A stretch of 64,000 nt of DNA from Ornithodoros turicata (taxonomy: Eukaryota; Arthropoda; Arachnida; Ixodida; Argasidae), in contig NC_088202.1 in the NCBI RefSeq assembly GCF_037126465.1, forward strand, positions 87,214,160 through 87,278,159. Direction: 5' to 3'. Below the pieces are notes generated by a model. It worked only from the letters and a program-made list of their open reading frames with translations, was not told the DNA's origin and did no database searches. This document shows positions 32,786 to 45,660 of the stretch, in pieces; positions within the stretch are counted from its first letter, which is position 1, and the number at the start of each line of letters is the position of its first letter. A program made the translations under genes and the position numbers.

Positions 32786-33200
32786 CGAGGCGTATTCATA
32801 AAGATAGTTCCTGTTGCAAATATTGCCGCTTCAGCTCTGCGCTCACGATTGTGGACACGCGTGCTAGTTGATTTATCCAGCGACGAGTCACAGACAGCAT
32901 TTTGAAGCAATCCGACTGTGCTGACGCTACTTTGTTTGCGTTTGAGGTGCTCTCGACAATAAAGCGGCCCACTGCCTGCGAAATGCGCTATGTTTCCGTA
33001 TCCGTTTATTGAATGCAACGGATGTGAAGCCCGCGGGCGTACTCCGTCAACCTTTGTGCAGTATGTGGAGAAATTGCTACGAAAGATTTAATGGTAAGGG
33101 GATGGATTAGGAACCGTAATCGAGAGCATGATAACCTGCATGATGACGAGGAGAGATTTGTGAAGAGCGATGATTTGTGTCTCAGAGAGTTTTCAGAAAA
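32786..33200 (+). pseudogene. Mariner-type transposase remnant
   Basis: A TIR-like start gaggcgtattcataaagata is followed by a degraded frame with VNLCAVCGEIATKDLMVRGW, then HDNLHDDEERFVKSDDL. This resembles the mariner helix-turn-helix and V-H-D-E-E-R-S-G-R-P linker. There are several stops and no catalytic core. Confidence is limited because the match is partial. Confidence 0.4.
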
Positions 33201-35167
33201 AGAAAAAAAAAAACTAAGAGGGGCATAGCTTACCTATGCCGCATATCTGGGGTTCGATCTGTGTGGTACGGTGTGTGCTAGCCTTCACCGTGGCAACGTT
33301 TACCACCCGTGCAAACACTGCTTATCAACAGTCGTTCAAAACAGCAAATGCTAACGAACTAAGCAGTGCAGTATTCAACGAAGACAACGGGATAACGCTT
33401 GTACAACTTTTCCCTCTACGGGAGTGGATTCAATGAGCATCAAAAGGGTTGGGTACACCATTGTTTCCCCTGTATGCGAATGGTAAGCAGGCGCCGCTGC
33501 TGTCGTTGTCATGGTAAACTAACGTTTCCGAAGGTGCCTTCAGTGCTGCTTTACTCTACTGCTACTACATTACTTCTCACTAAACACTACACATGCAGAA
33601 GGCACACAACTAAATGCTTACAGTTAGAACGAACGAAGATGGATGTGTGTACGGGAGCTCTGCACTGCCCGACTTTACGGGGCCCGACTCGCTTTGATCC
33701 ACGTTTGCGAGAGGGTGGTACCTCGGCAATGATGTGGTCGTGCGCGAGGCCCACACCATGTGCAAGCAACGACCTCACATTTCGATTGCGCACACGGCTA
33801 GCGAGTGGGGCATACCGAGTAAAGCGAAAAACTTGTGAGGCGATGGTGTCGAGGCGGTGAATCAGGTCCCCGACGAAGAATAACAGAGGCGGGGTTCGAG
33901 CGAGAGCGCGACACGGGAGCGGAACGAGCTCTCTGATGAAGAAGAAGAAGAAGCGGAACTGGGATCATTATACTTTTCTCGAAAAGGTCTACGTTTTCTG
34001 CTTACCAGAGAACATTACATTTCTTCGATGTACCTTCGTAGACGGGCTTATGGCTTTTTTATCAAAGAGAAATGAACAAAAAAAAGAACAAATGCTTTTA
34101 CCAGAAAGAAGAGAAAATTACGGATGAAATGAAGCAAGAATGAACGCCGGACGCCGTGTGAAACGTATAAAAATTAGATGTTATCGTCGGTTTTATTAAA
34201 AGAACTGTGAAGTGAAATATAACCTTTATGTTTTGAAATACGATAGTGTAGAACTTGACTTTTTGACGACACACAGAAGTCATAACCTCTCAGTTCTTAA
34301 TATTTTTCCTGCAAATTGATTTTGAACACTTTTAGAAACTGAAAGGTGTCGACTCTCAACGTTCGCAAAGGACAAAGCCGGAGTCAGCCTCTGATTGGTG
34401 GAGAGATATCACGTGATCAAGTAATGCTAAATACCGCCTTTGTGTCAAGTACTAATTACAATTAAACTCTTAATTAAGAAAGGTAATAACTGTTTAACAG
34501 TTACATTTAAATACTCGCAGACCACAGAAACGATTCCGCAACCTACAACCCTCTCTCGTTTACCGTCGTCTGCTTCGTTGCCATCGCCCATTGTACCCGG
34601 CGTGATTAGAGTGACCAAAAGTGAAAGTTGTCAGAGTATACGTTCTGTGGTGGTGGTGGTGCTGGTGAAAGGGCTCGCCGTTGTCGGCCTCGCAGATGTG
34701 GGTAACGTAACGACTGACGCCCTGCTTAGTATATTGCTTGGTCCTGCTTTTTGATGGTCCTGAGAGCGTCATTTTTCCGTTTTACCGTTTAATTTCGCTC
34801 GCTAGTATTACATCGAGGAAGCCGTGAATGCTTGACGATTACATGTAGCTGCGTTCTTTTACATATCCTAAAGAAAGTGTTCTCCATCAAGAAGAAGCAG
34901 TACCAAGGTGAAAAACGGAGAAAGTTTGTTGTAGAAAGCTGCCTCCAAAGTATATTGGGAAGGGGAGATTTTTCTCTGCTCTTACGTTCCTCGACACAAG
35001 ATGCCCTGCAGTGCGAGACACCTCAGTCTTGGGGATAGGACTCCATCGCGCAAGTCCTGAGAGTATACGAGGCTTTTCTCCGTCTTCCCATACTTTCATT
35101 TTATACGTCTGCGCTCACCTACATTTGTGCCCACCTTAAATGCTTCTTGACACTTCAGTGTTGATCT
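33201..35167. other. No recognisable gene
   Basis: A GAA repeat (33934-33950) and a (GGT)n-like tract at 34648-34668 are present. The 153-codon frame at 33399-33860 has no recognisable motif and unconvincing composition. Confidence 0.4.
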
Positions 35168-35611
35168 TTGATGGAGGGCGACGACAAGCACATACACTTT
35201 TTTTCTCGAAAATTCCAGGTTGACTCCTGTACAACAAATGTCAGCGGAATTCTGCTAGCAATTGCAAACGCGTCACCAGAGCACTCACCCAGCAGGGACA
35301 GCATTCACACAGAGATAGAACCAGTTGTGCAGCAAGCACCGACAGCGAGCACTGCAGCAGTGCCCACAATATCGGGCCGCCGTAGGCATTCGCAACAGAG
35401 GGCCCCACGTAACAGTCCATCTGACAGGCTAGCTGTCCTTTCCAAAATAGCAGACGCACTTTCGAAGCCTGCTGATGAGCGTGAAGCTTTCGGCAAGCTT
35501 GTTGAGTGCAAAATGATGCGACTTCGCTCTTCCTGCTACTCCGCATTCCAGCTTAAGTTGCTGGAGTCTATCAGCCAGTTCAAACAGTGGATGTCCAAGG
35601 ACGAATCATAG
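35168..35611 (+). CDS. Possible BESS/MADF-like DNA-binding protein of a PIF/Harbinger element (3' part)
   Basis: A 147-codon open frame. The first half is low-complexity (Ser/Thr/Ala/Pro). The second half, DEREAFGKLVECKMMRLRSS then AFQLKLLESISQFK, resembles the C-terminal BESS-like interaction motif of MADF/Myb proteins that PIF/Harbinger transposons encode as their second protein. A Harbinger transposase fragment lies 1.6 kb away on the opposite strand (37207-37567), the convergent layout common in that superfamily. Neither the MADF/Myb domain nor an upstream exon is seen. It could instead be an unrelated open frame. Confidence 0.4.
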   Translation: MMEGDDKHIHFFSRKFQVDSCTTNVSGILLAIANASPEHSPSRDSIHTEIEPVVQQAPTASTAAVPTISGRRRHSQQRAPRNSPSDRLAVLSKIADALSKPADEREAFGKLVECKMMRLRSSCYSAFQLKLLESISQFKQWMSKDES

Positions 35612-36394
35612 AGTGGCTGCTCACTTGAAGTATTCCTGTAGTAATGCGCTTCACATGCAAGGGCTTTTTCTAAATGTTCCTCTTCTTATTATTGTTATTT
35701 ATAGCGAAGGAAAGACAGCAGAAGGCCCTTTCCAGCAACATGCATACGATGCGTAATACGATGCGTAATGTATGCATACATGCATACATTAGTCATGGAA
35801 CTTGGTGCACAAAATTCATGAAAGGATTTAAGGTCAGCCATAGAATAGAAAAGGTGTGTAAACATTACATGATGCAGGAAAGTTACCAAGATTATTATGA
35901 GCCAGTCATACATGGCAGTTGACGACTATGACTACACGCACATGACAACAAACCATTTGCTACATTACCTACTTTTTCAGCCACGAGACTTGTGTTTGAA
36001 TGAACAGACTACACTTTATATTCTGCATGATAGTAAAACTATGTCATAAAATGTAGGCAGCATCAAGTGCTTTGATGTGGAGTGTAAATCATTTGCAGAT
36101 TAAGCTTATTTACTGCTGACAGTTCTTGCATCATTTTTCCTTCTTTTCAGGGCCACCTACTGTCCTGATGATGCATTGTGCCATATTGTTCTTCGTTATT
36201 CATCAGCACCTAAATGTGTGAATGCTTCAGCAAGCATTGTTTTCTACAGACACCTAATGCAAACTCTCCAGTAGCTTAAATTTGACACAGTGGACACAAT
36301 AAACGCTACGCATTCCCATTTTGTGCGGAACATTTTGCATCCTTTGCCATCTTTCGCATACACTAAATCTTCACAGTATATCCAAGCACGTCGC
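35612..36394. other. No recognisable gene
   Basis: AT-rich sequence with repeated atgcatac/atgcgtaat motifs near 35738-35790. Possibly interior of the Harbinger-type element. Confidence 0.35.
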
Positions 36395-36505
36395 TCAGGT
36401 CGCCCATACTAACCCTCCTGTCCCCCAATCCTTCCTGCTGTCACCTCTGTATCTGTCCATGTGTGTACGCTGCTCATAGCCACAGGTGCTTCGCAGCGCT
36501 AATGT
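36395..36505 (+). mobile_element. Ruka-like SINE, 3' body fragment
   Basis: catactaaccctcctgtccc, ctgctgtcacctctgtatct and gctcatagccacaggtgctt correspond in order to 1315-1410 of the SINE at 1142-1414. The tRNA head is missing. Confidence 0.65.
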
Positions 36506-37206
36506 ATATATAAAAAATGTCCAAACACATTGGGTGAAAGCACACAGGAGGGATATGGTTCGTATGATCAATAATTGCTCTCTTCCTGCGAGGTAAGTGC
36601 CTAGAAAAGGCCCAGCGGCGTCTAGAGTACGGTAAGAGACATACCTAAATCTACATGCATGAACATGTGCTTTGTGCTTTCTTGCTACTGCGTAGAACAG
36701 TCAATGCGGATTGCAGACATTCCTGTTCGAGCAATGAAGTACACAAGGCATGAACCATCAATCTTGATGCACGCAGGTATCATTCAAAAATACATTTGTG
36801 TTCATTGTCATATTTTACAATCACCTATTCGTTATGTGAAAGTCATTGTCCTTACCAACCCCCACTTAGGGTCACGTCAAGCAGAGCAGTGCACAATTTC
36901 CTGGTGTCATTTATTTGTGTATATTGATTATTCAAGTAACTAAAAATATCAGAACGAATATTGAAAGTGCTACATTAGACGTCGTATGTGCTGATCAGAG
37001 GTTTATCCAGAATCTCAAGCATGGGGATTGCTGCAAAAAAATTGACGAGGAGGGGGTGGGCGGTCATTATTACAGTTGCGCTACAAGAGCTTAATGTATC
37101 CTTACCGACATGTGTCTACGGCTGAAATAGCATGGGCCAGGGGTACACAGGTAAAAAAGTTGGGGGTTGTAGGGGGATCTGGATGAACCACTGTTGCTAA
37201 TCTTGC

Positions 37207-37567
37207 TCAGGCAGTCTTCCTTGTCGACTGATATAGTCCTTGAGCGTGTCCCTTACATGTGCAGTCATCAGTGAGTGGCCGGGCTCGTATTGGTTCAAGA
37301 TCACTCATGGGACCAGACAGCGGAATCTGCTCCATGGCACCGCTCTGTTCTGCATGCTGCCGTAGATAGTTGTGTAGTATGCATGTTGTCTCTACAAGTA
37401 GTTTGAAATGCCTTGGCTCCGCGTAAATTGTAGTGTGCTGGATACGGAAGCGGTTTGCAAGTATGCCGAATGCACTTTCTACTACATTTCTGGCAGGTGA
37501 AAGTCGCTCGTTAAATGCATCTTCTCCGGGGGAGAGATGGCTTCCAGGGTACGGCTTCATTATTAGT
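37207..37567 (-). pseudogene. PIF/Harbinger transposase (DDE_Tnp_4), C-terminal fragment
   Basis: The frame reads MKPYPGSHLSPGEDAFNERL, SPARNVVESAFGILANRFRI and ETTCILHNYLRQHAEQ. The R-x-V-V-E-x-A-F-G-I-L-x-x-R-F-R block contains the third acidic catalytic residue of Harbinger nucleases and is diagnostic. The first two catalytic aspartates would lie to the right (above 37567), but the frame is lost there. The fragment may pair with the BESS-like frame at 35168-35611. Confidence 0.85.
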
Positions 37568-37604
37568 AAAATTTGAATCAGTATGCACATTGCCCAATCA
37601 TTTC

Positions 37605-38230
37605 AATGCAGGAACATCAAATTACGAATTGTATTTAATAGAGAAGTATAATCGTAAAGGGAGAAACTTTGTTTTCAGAATCAAGATGTGAAGACTATTA
37701 TGTGAAAACGCAGAGTGGTGCAAACCTCGAAATCGCTTTGGTCGTCGGAGAGATGACGGTGTCCCACATACGCACATCACTCAACTTCAAGCAGATACTT
37801 CTTCAAGTTTGAATAACTCTGCATTTTCACATAGCTAACTAAGTTCCTCGGTCGGGCCACCTCAGCGGCGGTGAAACGTCCACCTCATTATCATCCAATG
37901 TATGTGTGTGTGTGTGTGTCGGTCGGGCCCCTCACATCAGATGCAAGGCCTACGAGTTGTTGCTGAGCTACCTCCAGCAGTGGACTATAGTGGACGAACT
38001 CTAATAGGACAAATTTCCATCATCATCCCTTTCTCATCCGTTCCACAAGAGCAATGAGGCAGTGTACCGCCATAACGGCGGTGAATGACCCACCGATCAT
38101 CATCCCATTTATATATGTGTGTGTGTGTATGTCGGTTTCTGGTTTGCACACTCATGATAATGAAAAAGTTTCTTCCTTTCCTATTGTACCTCTCTATCAA
38201 ATACACTTTGGAACTTCACTTCAAAAATTC
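37605..38230. repeat. Diverged inverted repeat pair and GT microsatellites
   Basis: 37620-37680 (gtatttaatagagaagtata ... gggagaaactttg) reappears inverted at 38155-38215. Two GT-rich blocks (37900-37918, 38115-38130) lie in similar contexts. This could be the remains of another small foldback element next to the Harbinger fragment. Confidence 0.45.
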
Positions 38231-38520
38231 GGTCATCAATTCGAGTGGTTGCAGACGTTTTTGTAACGCGCATAGGTCGTGCGCACCATTTCTTGTAGCT
38301 CTCTTTGTGCAATTTCTCCCATATCTCAGGAAAGGACCACATGTCTGACATAGCAAAAGGCAGAGACGATGATATCGTTGTGAGTGTGTCTTTTATAAGC
38401 ATACTCACTCTGGATCCACCCATGAGGAGCGATGGCGTGTGCAAAGTTTGAAAAAATAGTAGCTCAACATGCGCTCCATGGAAAAACTGAGAGCGACAAA
38501 GGAAGGGGTGGATATGAAGA

Positions 38521-38571
38521 TTTATTAAAGAAAAGAGGAAAGGTCAGCCAGACAGAGATCGGCTTGCTATT
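38521..38571 (-). repeat. LINE 3'-UTR fragment (GGCTGACCTTTCC family)
   Basis: Complement reads aatagcaagccgatctctgt, then ggctgacctttcctcttttc and taataaa. Matches 16327-16380 and 20511-20556. It is followed directly by the long CA tract. Confidence 0.6.
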
Positions 38572-39904
<1,333 letters not shown>

Positions 39905-40345
39905 TGCTTTGATACTGTTCCTTTGATTTCTACTGATGTTAGCATAGCATAAAATTTGCGGCGATATGTCAAGCATAATAATTGCGTGCTATGATTCTAT
40001 CCATCTGGGCCCATTTCCATAAAAGTTGAGTTCAAGCCAGAGTCATCTTAACAGCTTCGGCTGCGCTTCCCGCACGAGCAGCAAGAGCGCGCTCAATGCA
40101 CTGCCGGGGCTATTGACATGGAGTCTGAGACTCGTACTCAACTTTTGTGCAAACGAACCCTGATTTCGATTGATATGAACATAGCATAAAATTTGTGGCG
40201 AATGTTATCATTTCATAGGTTTTGATATTACTTGCTTTGATTCTGTTCTTCTGATATCGATTGATACGTTATACACGTTACACATTATTAAATTTGTAAC
40301 CGAGCGTGATTATTTGATAGGCTTTGATACCTACAGTGTTGGTTG
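39905..40345 (+). repeat. Three imperfect direct repeats
   Basis: Units containing atagcataaaatttg(c/t)ggcga and gattctgttc/tttgatt at about 39910, 40165 and 40240. A small MITE separates the first and second. Confidence 0.5.
40015..40160. mobile_element. Small MITE (inverted ends around AAAAGTTGAGT)
   Basis: ataaaagttgagttcaagcc on the left and the complement of gactcgtactcaacttttgt on the right enclose a GC-rich centre. It interrupts the direct-repeat array. Confidence 0.55.
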
Positions 40346-41770
40346 TGCCTGAGCTCAAGTAGAATACTGACTGCTCGTATTGACTTGTTCAAACGTGTTT
40401 CGTCATTCATCTGTGATGGAAGATCCTGAGTTGATTGAAACCGATCAATAAAAATACTCTCAAAGTGTACTTCTGTGTATGTCTATTCTTTGCATGGATA
40501 AATGATAGCGCACGGGGTGAATGTGTCTGCTCGCGGGGTCAGCGCGGGGGGGGGGGGGTCGCATAACGATGAAGGGAGCCATTGCTCTGATCGTGGTACC
40601 TAATAGCGTCCTCTATATACTGCACTGGCCTTGGTGCGGCGTCCCATCTCCGATAAACCGCACCAGTGCGCACCGCAACCGGACATATCCTGGATTAACG
40701 GAGAGCATCTGCTCGGTGCGCCCTTGAGAGCTGCCCCGACGCGCAGTGAGAAAATCGGCAGGGCGATGCACTGCAATCCCAAGAAGCGTCCGCCGAAAAG
40801 CGGTAGATGCCATCGCACACGACGTACGCTATGGCGTCCGTCCGTAATTCCGTCCAGCATGGAGCAGATCTTGAGGAGTTTCTTTCGAGCTCACCGGACA
40901 GCTGAAATGACGAACTCTTCACTATAATTCATGAGAATAACTGGGGATTACGCCTCAAATGATCAACTTTGTAGTGATCAATATTGCAAAAAGGGCCACT
41001 CACCATTTAATTAACTCATTTAGCTGCGCTTGTGTCAACGTTAGCCCATGTTTTCTGCCGTCCACAACAATGTCGACCGCGTTCATCTTTGCGTTGTCAC
41101 CAGGTGTTTGCAAAGCAGAACTGGGGCGACACGCTAGTGGAAAATGTCATAACCAAAAAGCAGAACTGTTCATCAATTCCACGCGCCGCTCGCTACGAGC
41201 ACCGCCGTGGAGCAGTGGGTCTTTGCGCCCTTGCACTGGGCGCCACCGGTATGCAGCACCTATCAGCAGCACCCTTATCACTCCGGGGCAACTCCGGCGC
41301 AGGTTTATCGATGATGCTATAACTCACCGTGGTACCTAAAGACTCTCTGGTATTTAACTTTCCTCCCTCCCTCTTACTAATCGCATCCGTACAGATGATC
41401 GTCGTCCTCATCCGAATACTTTTCTGCAGTGGTAACCTGACTCGGTAACGCTGGTTGCGTCTCCTTCGTTGGTTGCGTAAATCATATTATGCCGTAGTAG
41501 CTAGGGCACATGGCGCTTTGCATCTCAGGAGTGCTAATGATCTTCCTCATTACAAAGTTTAACGACTGACGGGAGATAAACTGGATGTGCGCAGTTTATG
41601 TTTGTGCTGAGCACTGGATTCCGTAAGTGCTACGAAGCGGCAACACATATTCGGGGTTTATGACTGTTTACGTGGGATTACAATAAGCTCAAGTTATCTT
41701 CCTTATCGCGTGTCTCAGGAACCATCTAGTCTTAGAGCAGAGGCAGGATGGGAATTTGCGTGCTTATCCG
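40346..41770. other. No recognisable gene
   Basis: A GC-richer block with a G10 run lies at 40520-41340. Open frames on both strands there overlap each other, as expected for GC-rich non-coding DNA. Confidence 0.4.
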
Positions 41771-42565
41771 TGCATAGGTAGTACAGTTATGTTGGGAGAG
41801 AAAAACCATGAGAGTTAGCAACCTGGACCCCTGGACCCTGTACCGTTGACCCCTGAGTCCTTCGCGAATGTTTCCCCCCTTATCGGCGGGGCGGCGCGTG
41901 TGCGGAGGGTTGTCCGCGAGGTCATAACATGCATGGACATGCAAAGAGGAGTCATACACAAAAAGTACAAGTTGAAATATATTTACTAAAGCCAATTATA
42001 ATGCCAATCAAGTTGAAATATATTTATTAAAGTCAATAGTGCTGGGAATTGTGCCAATTGTAATGCCAATAGTGCTTCCAATTGTGTCGACAATCAGGTG
42101 AAGGAGAAAAAGCCAGCTGAAAAACCTTCACCGCCTGAAACAGAACAAACAAAACACAACACAGTACATGCAAAGAATATACATAATTTATTCGCTATTA
42201 ATATTTCAAGTCATCAGATTCTGAAAAAAAAAAAAAAAAACATATCAACATTCATCACATTGCTTACCAATTGTTCATTTACGAAGACCCGCACCAACGA
42301 CCTGAAAGATGACTTATTATTATAGGAAACTACATTCGCATTCAATAATACAATCAATACTGCGGCCACACTGTATAAAGACACATTTTAATATCAACAA
42401 TCACACTTCCATTATAGCAACAATAATCTGAAAGAAAATCTCCTTTATTATCATGTTCTACTTTCAATAATACATACAATACTGAGGTTACATTGGATAA
42501 TCTGATAAAGGTACATTTTAATATCAACAACCATACTTGAATCCATGGAAGACCATGGGACATGA

Positions 42566-42748
42566 ATGACAAGAACGACACGAACACAAGAGGAAATAAA
42601 ATCTATAACACTACATTTAATCAAAGAAGATATTCCTAATCAATACGATTACAATCAAAATTACAAGTTTTATTATAAAAAGTCTAATATTCCTATACGT
42701 GACCACCATAGTGGAGCTTTAATAACAAGTTCTGATAGTTGTATGTAA
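42566..42748 (+). CDS. Conserved 60-codon frame A, left-arm copy (unknown)
   Basis: Reads MTRTTRTQEEIKSITLHLIK to NIPIRDHHSGALITSSDSCM. The right arm has the same frame, start and stop at 53056-53238 with six amino-acid differences. No family is recognised. Its first 20 codons are repeated 227 bp downstream in the same arm. Coding status is uncertain: conservation may only reflect the recent arm duplication. Confidence 0.35.
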   Translation: MTRTTRTQEEIKSITLHLIKEDIPNQYDYNQNYKFYYKKSNIPIRDHHSGALITSSDSCM

Positions 42749-43799
42749 TTAATTGTGAACAGCAGATACCCCAGAAGACCTTGGGACACGAACGACAAGA
42801 ACGACACGAACACAAGAGGAAATAAAATCTATAACACCACATTTAATCAAAGAAGTTATTGTTAATCAAAACAACAGAGGAAGAGAATAATCTATCATTT
42901 TAACTATCATAAAATCATCCTCGTGACATAATATAATCGAACACTATATTATTTTCATTCTAACAGGCACTACAAACCTTACTTTGTTTGGCTAAGTTAC
43001 AGAGGCAATATTTTTTATTGAACATGTAGAGAAAGTCCAAATTCTTAAATGATAGCAATAATACTTAATCAATCAAAAACGAGAAACAAATTTAATTACA
43101 TCAATTTTTGTAATATCTTGCAACAGAAAGTTCTATATAGATGAACCACACAGAAAAATCAAATGTGAAACACAACTGAGAAATATGAGGCATTCAGAAC
43201 TCAGAGAGTAGTTTTACTGATGTCAATGGAGTGATCAATTGAAACAAATACAAGACAATAATTATTTCAGGCAGTAACTTTCTAAGCAAGTGAGAAATAT
43301 TTAAACGTTTTCCTACACAGGAAATCGACAGACACAATTAATACATCATGCATACATAATGCCCAACTCATAGAATATCATTCGAACCTGAAACAAAACA
43401 ATAATTAATTCAAACAAATCAATTCTAAGCAAGCAGCGTGAATACACCACAGAATCTGAACAGAAACTTGTAATTTCAATGAATAAACAAGAACAACTAG
43501 TGGGTTCAAGCGATACAGTGAGTGTTGGATGAAAGCCGACAACCCCAACACCAACATCAAGTTATCAAAGGGAGGGTTCTAGCATGGTCTTGTACATAGA
43601 ATCATTGAAAGCACACATTTTTTTCCTACTCATCACATCTTTTTGTAAATCAATATCCATAATTCTCATGGCAGGTGGATATTAATAACATTCTAAACAA
43701 AACAGAATTTTTAATCAATAAAATGAGCATAGATATGCTTTTAATTAAGTGTAGGCGCGCACTTGAAAACAGAAGAGACAATTGCTCTACATTGGAGAG

Positions 43800-44646
43800 A
43801 TGGACAGATTTTGTACTCGCTACCATAAGTCATGGGAAGATGTGATAAAAAACTGCTTCGAAAAAGAACAGCCGCGAAACGATTCCATCACCGCTGCATT
43901 TTAATACGTCCTAGACATGGTCCTATTCGGAGATATGGTACAAACTACAGAAATGAAGGTGAAAGAATTTATATGCCGCCATCTACAATACTTATAAAAA
44001 TATCTCCACATCAACGTCGGAAGGGCCACTGGGATTGATGGCGGAGTTTTTGAGGTTTGCTAACGAAGAATTGAAATACACTAGACCAGATGTAATTGTG
44101 ATCATTGCAATGGGCATTGCATTCATCAAGAAAGCAGCGAGATCAAATTATCATATACAAGCGGCCGACATCGCACGATTCATTACGGATTTGTTGAAAT
44201 TACACATATCTGAGATGGAAAGTACATGAAATCTTATCAGATGGTATGTTCAACTACCACGGCAACGCAATTATTTTCTTCTACCAGTTCTTGCAACGAT
44301 GTTGAATGAGCAGAAGTTCAATATTGTCATGCAAGGTCTGATGTATCATCACTTATTGAAACTCAACGAACATATCAACTGTGGTGGACCACCGGACGAT
44401 TTTCATCTAATACTGTCTTGTACGCCGTTCAATAATCTTCATACAAAGAAAGGAAACATCAATAAGAGATTGTGCAAGTTCATCGCAACAAAGTGCAAGT
44501 TACTCAAGCGATACAAATGCGGCGACAACGTATCGATTGCATTAATCAACGCTGGATTCAAGGGACCGATAATAAGAAATCATTATGTAATACATTCCGA
44601 ATTCATCAGTCAAGAGAACAAACGAAAACTTCAGGGATTGGAATAG
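43800..44646 (+). pseudogene. Unknown reading frame B/C, left-arm copy
   Basis: Starts at ATG 43800 (MDRFCTRYHKSWEDVIKN), meets TAA after ...ITAAF, continues YVLDMVLFGDMVQTTEMKVK, has a one-base frameshift near 43980, then LRFANEELKYTRPDVIVIIA and SNYHIQAADIARFITDLLKL, stops at TGA 44227-44229, and continues in the same phase as QLPRQRNYFLLPVLATMLNE to LQGLE (stop 44644-44646). Only the last 115 codons form an intact frame. No domain is recognised. The composition (charged, helical, several Cys) looks protein-like. Confidence 0.5.
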
Positions 44647-44860
44647 GACGATTGTAATTTCTCGGAATAAACAAGCATATAACTGAAATAATAAATGTAA
44701 TCTTTGTCATCAATATAATGATTTCTACGCATCACAATGAAAAACACTTGCACTTAGCATGGCAAGACTGAGAACAGTGATCGCTAAGGAAACGAATATT
44801 CCACACTGTCTGTAAGAATTCTCATTTGGAATCACAGCTGACGATCAAATAGGTTTTACC

Positions 44861-45005
44861 CGCTCATAATGCTCATCTTCATTGTATATATTGGTTAAGC
44901 ATTTCTGACGACGGTTGTGTGATCCGCTTCTCACAAAATCTGATTGCCACTTGGAAATTATTTCATATTGTCGAAATAATAATTTCTCTTCGAAATATTT
45001 CATAT
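44861..45005. other. Unique centre of the palindrome, left part
   Basis: Not found in the other arm. AT-rich, including a self-complementary cgaaataataatttctcttcg-like stretch next to the Gypsy insertion. Confidence 0.5.
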
Positions 45006-45306
45006 TTCGAAGCGAAATGGGTCGGCGAGTCGTCGAATAAACAGCGAACGGTTTATTAGACTACTTGGTGGCAAAACACAAGAGTGGTAGCTCTCTGAAC
45101 ACAAGTGCGTCCAAAGAATTAATGCTCCAGCTTGGAGCGCACAAGCATTTAAGCGTCGCGCCGAAAAGTCAGTCCAGTGCCAGTCAGTCAGTGCCAGAGA
45201 GCAGGCGATGTGTCTGGAAGCTTCTTGCTTCTTCTTCAGCATGCGCCGGGATGAGATGTACCGTTTCGTGCCTGCCCTGGAAGTTTCGCGATGATGATTC
45301 GTGGCA
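45006..45306 (-). repeat. Gypsy 3' LTR
   Basis: Matches 48008-48309 along its length with several substitutions and one replaced block near 45169-45195. The outermost six bases (TGTCAC) are lost. On the minus strand it starts TGCCACGAATCATC. Confidence 0.93.
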
Positions 45307-45385
45307 TTGTCCCCTCCGTAGACGGGGCATCGTCTCGATGCCGTTTCTTCTCCTTCTTTTTTTTTCATGTTGTTTCCTTCCAGCC

Positions 45386-45660
45386 TCACGGTCTCACGGT
45401 CCCGTTCGTCGACTTCAATTTGCCAGTACCCCGTCTTGAGGTCCATGGAAGAGAAAATTTAGCGTTTTGAAGGCGATCTAGCGTGTCGTCGGTGCTCGGT
45501 AACGGGTAGACGTCCTTCTTCGTTATCTCATTGAGTTTCCGGTAGTCGACGCAGAACCTGAGTGTTCCGTCCTTCTTCTTCACTAGTACCACCGGCGATG
45601 CCCACGGACTGGTCGACGGCTGGATAATGTCATCTCTTAGCATCTCTTGTATTTGCGTTC
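45386..45660 (-). pseudogene. Gypsy reverse transcriptase, N-terminal stub
   Basis: Reads [40 protein letters not shown] and [20 protein letters not shown], the first RT blocks. After a frameshift near 45446 comes [18 protein letters not shown], with the first catalytic Asp. The frame is then cut by the internal deletion. It is shifted by one base relative to the protease frame. Confidence 0.9.

Larger units (their letters stand above)
41777..44860 (+). repeat. Left arm of the palindromic element (3.08 kb)
   Basis: AT-rich and uninterrupted. It carries, from the tip inward: a GC-rich terminal block, the 60-codon frame (42566-42748), a 95-bp direct repeat pair (42548 and 42775), and the two longer frames (43800-44646). 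It matches the right arm at roughly 95% or better over long stretches by eye. Confidence 0.85.

Noticed and set aside
33399..33860. 153-codon plus-strand frame
   Set aside because: No motif, overlapping long frame on the other strand, typical of GC-rich non-coding DNA.
39905..40345. CRISPR-like repeat array
   Set aside because: Repeats are long, imperfect and irregularly spaced in a eukaryotic intron.
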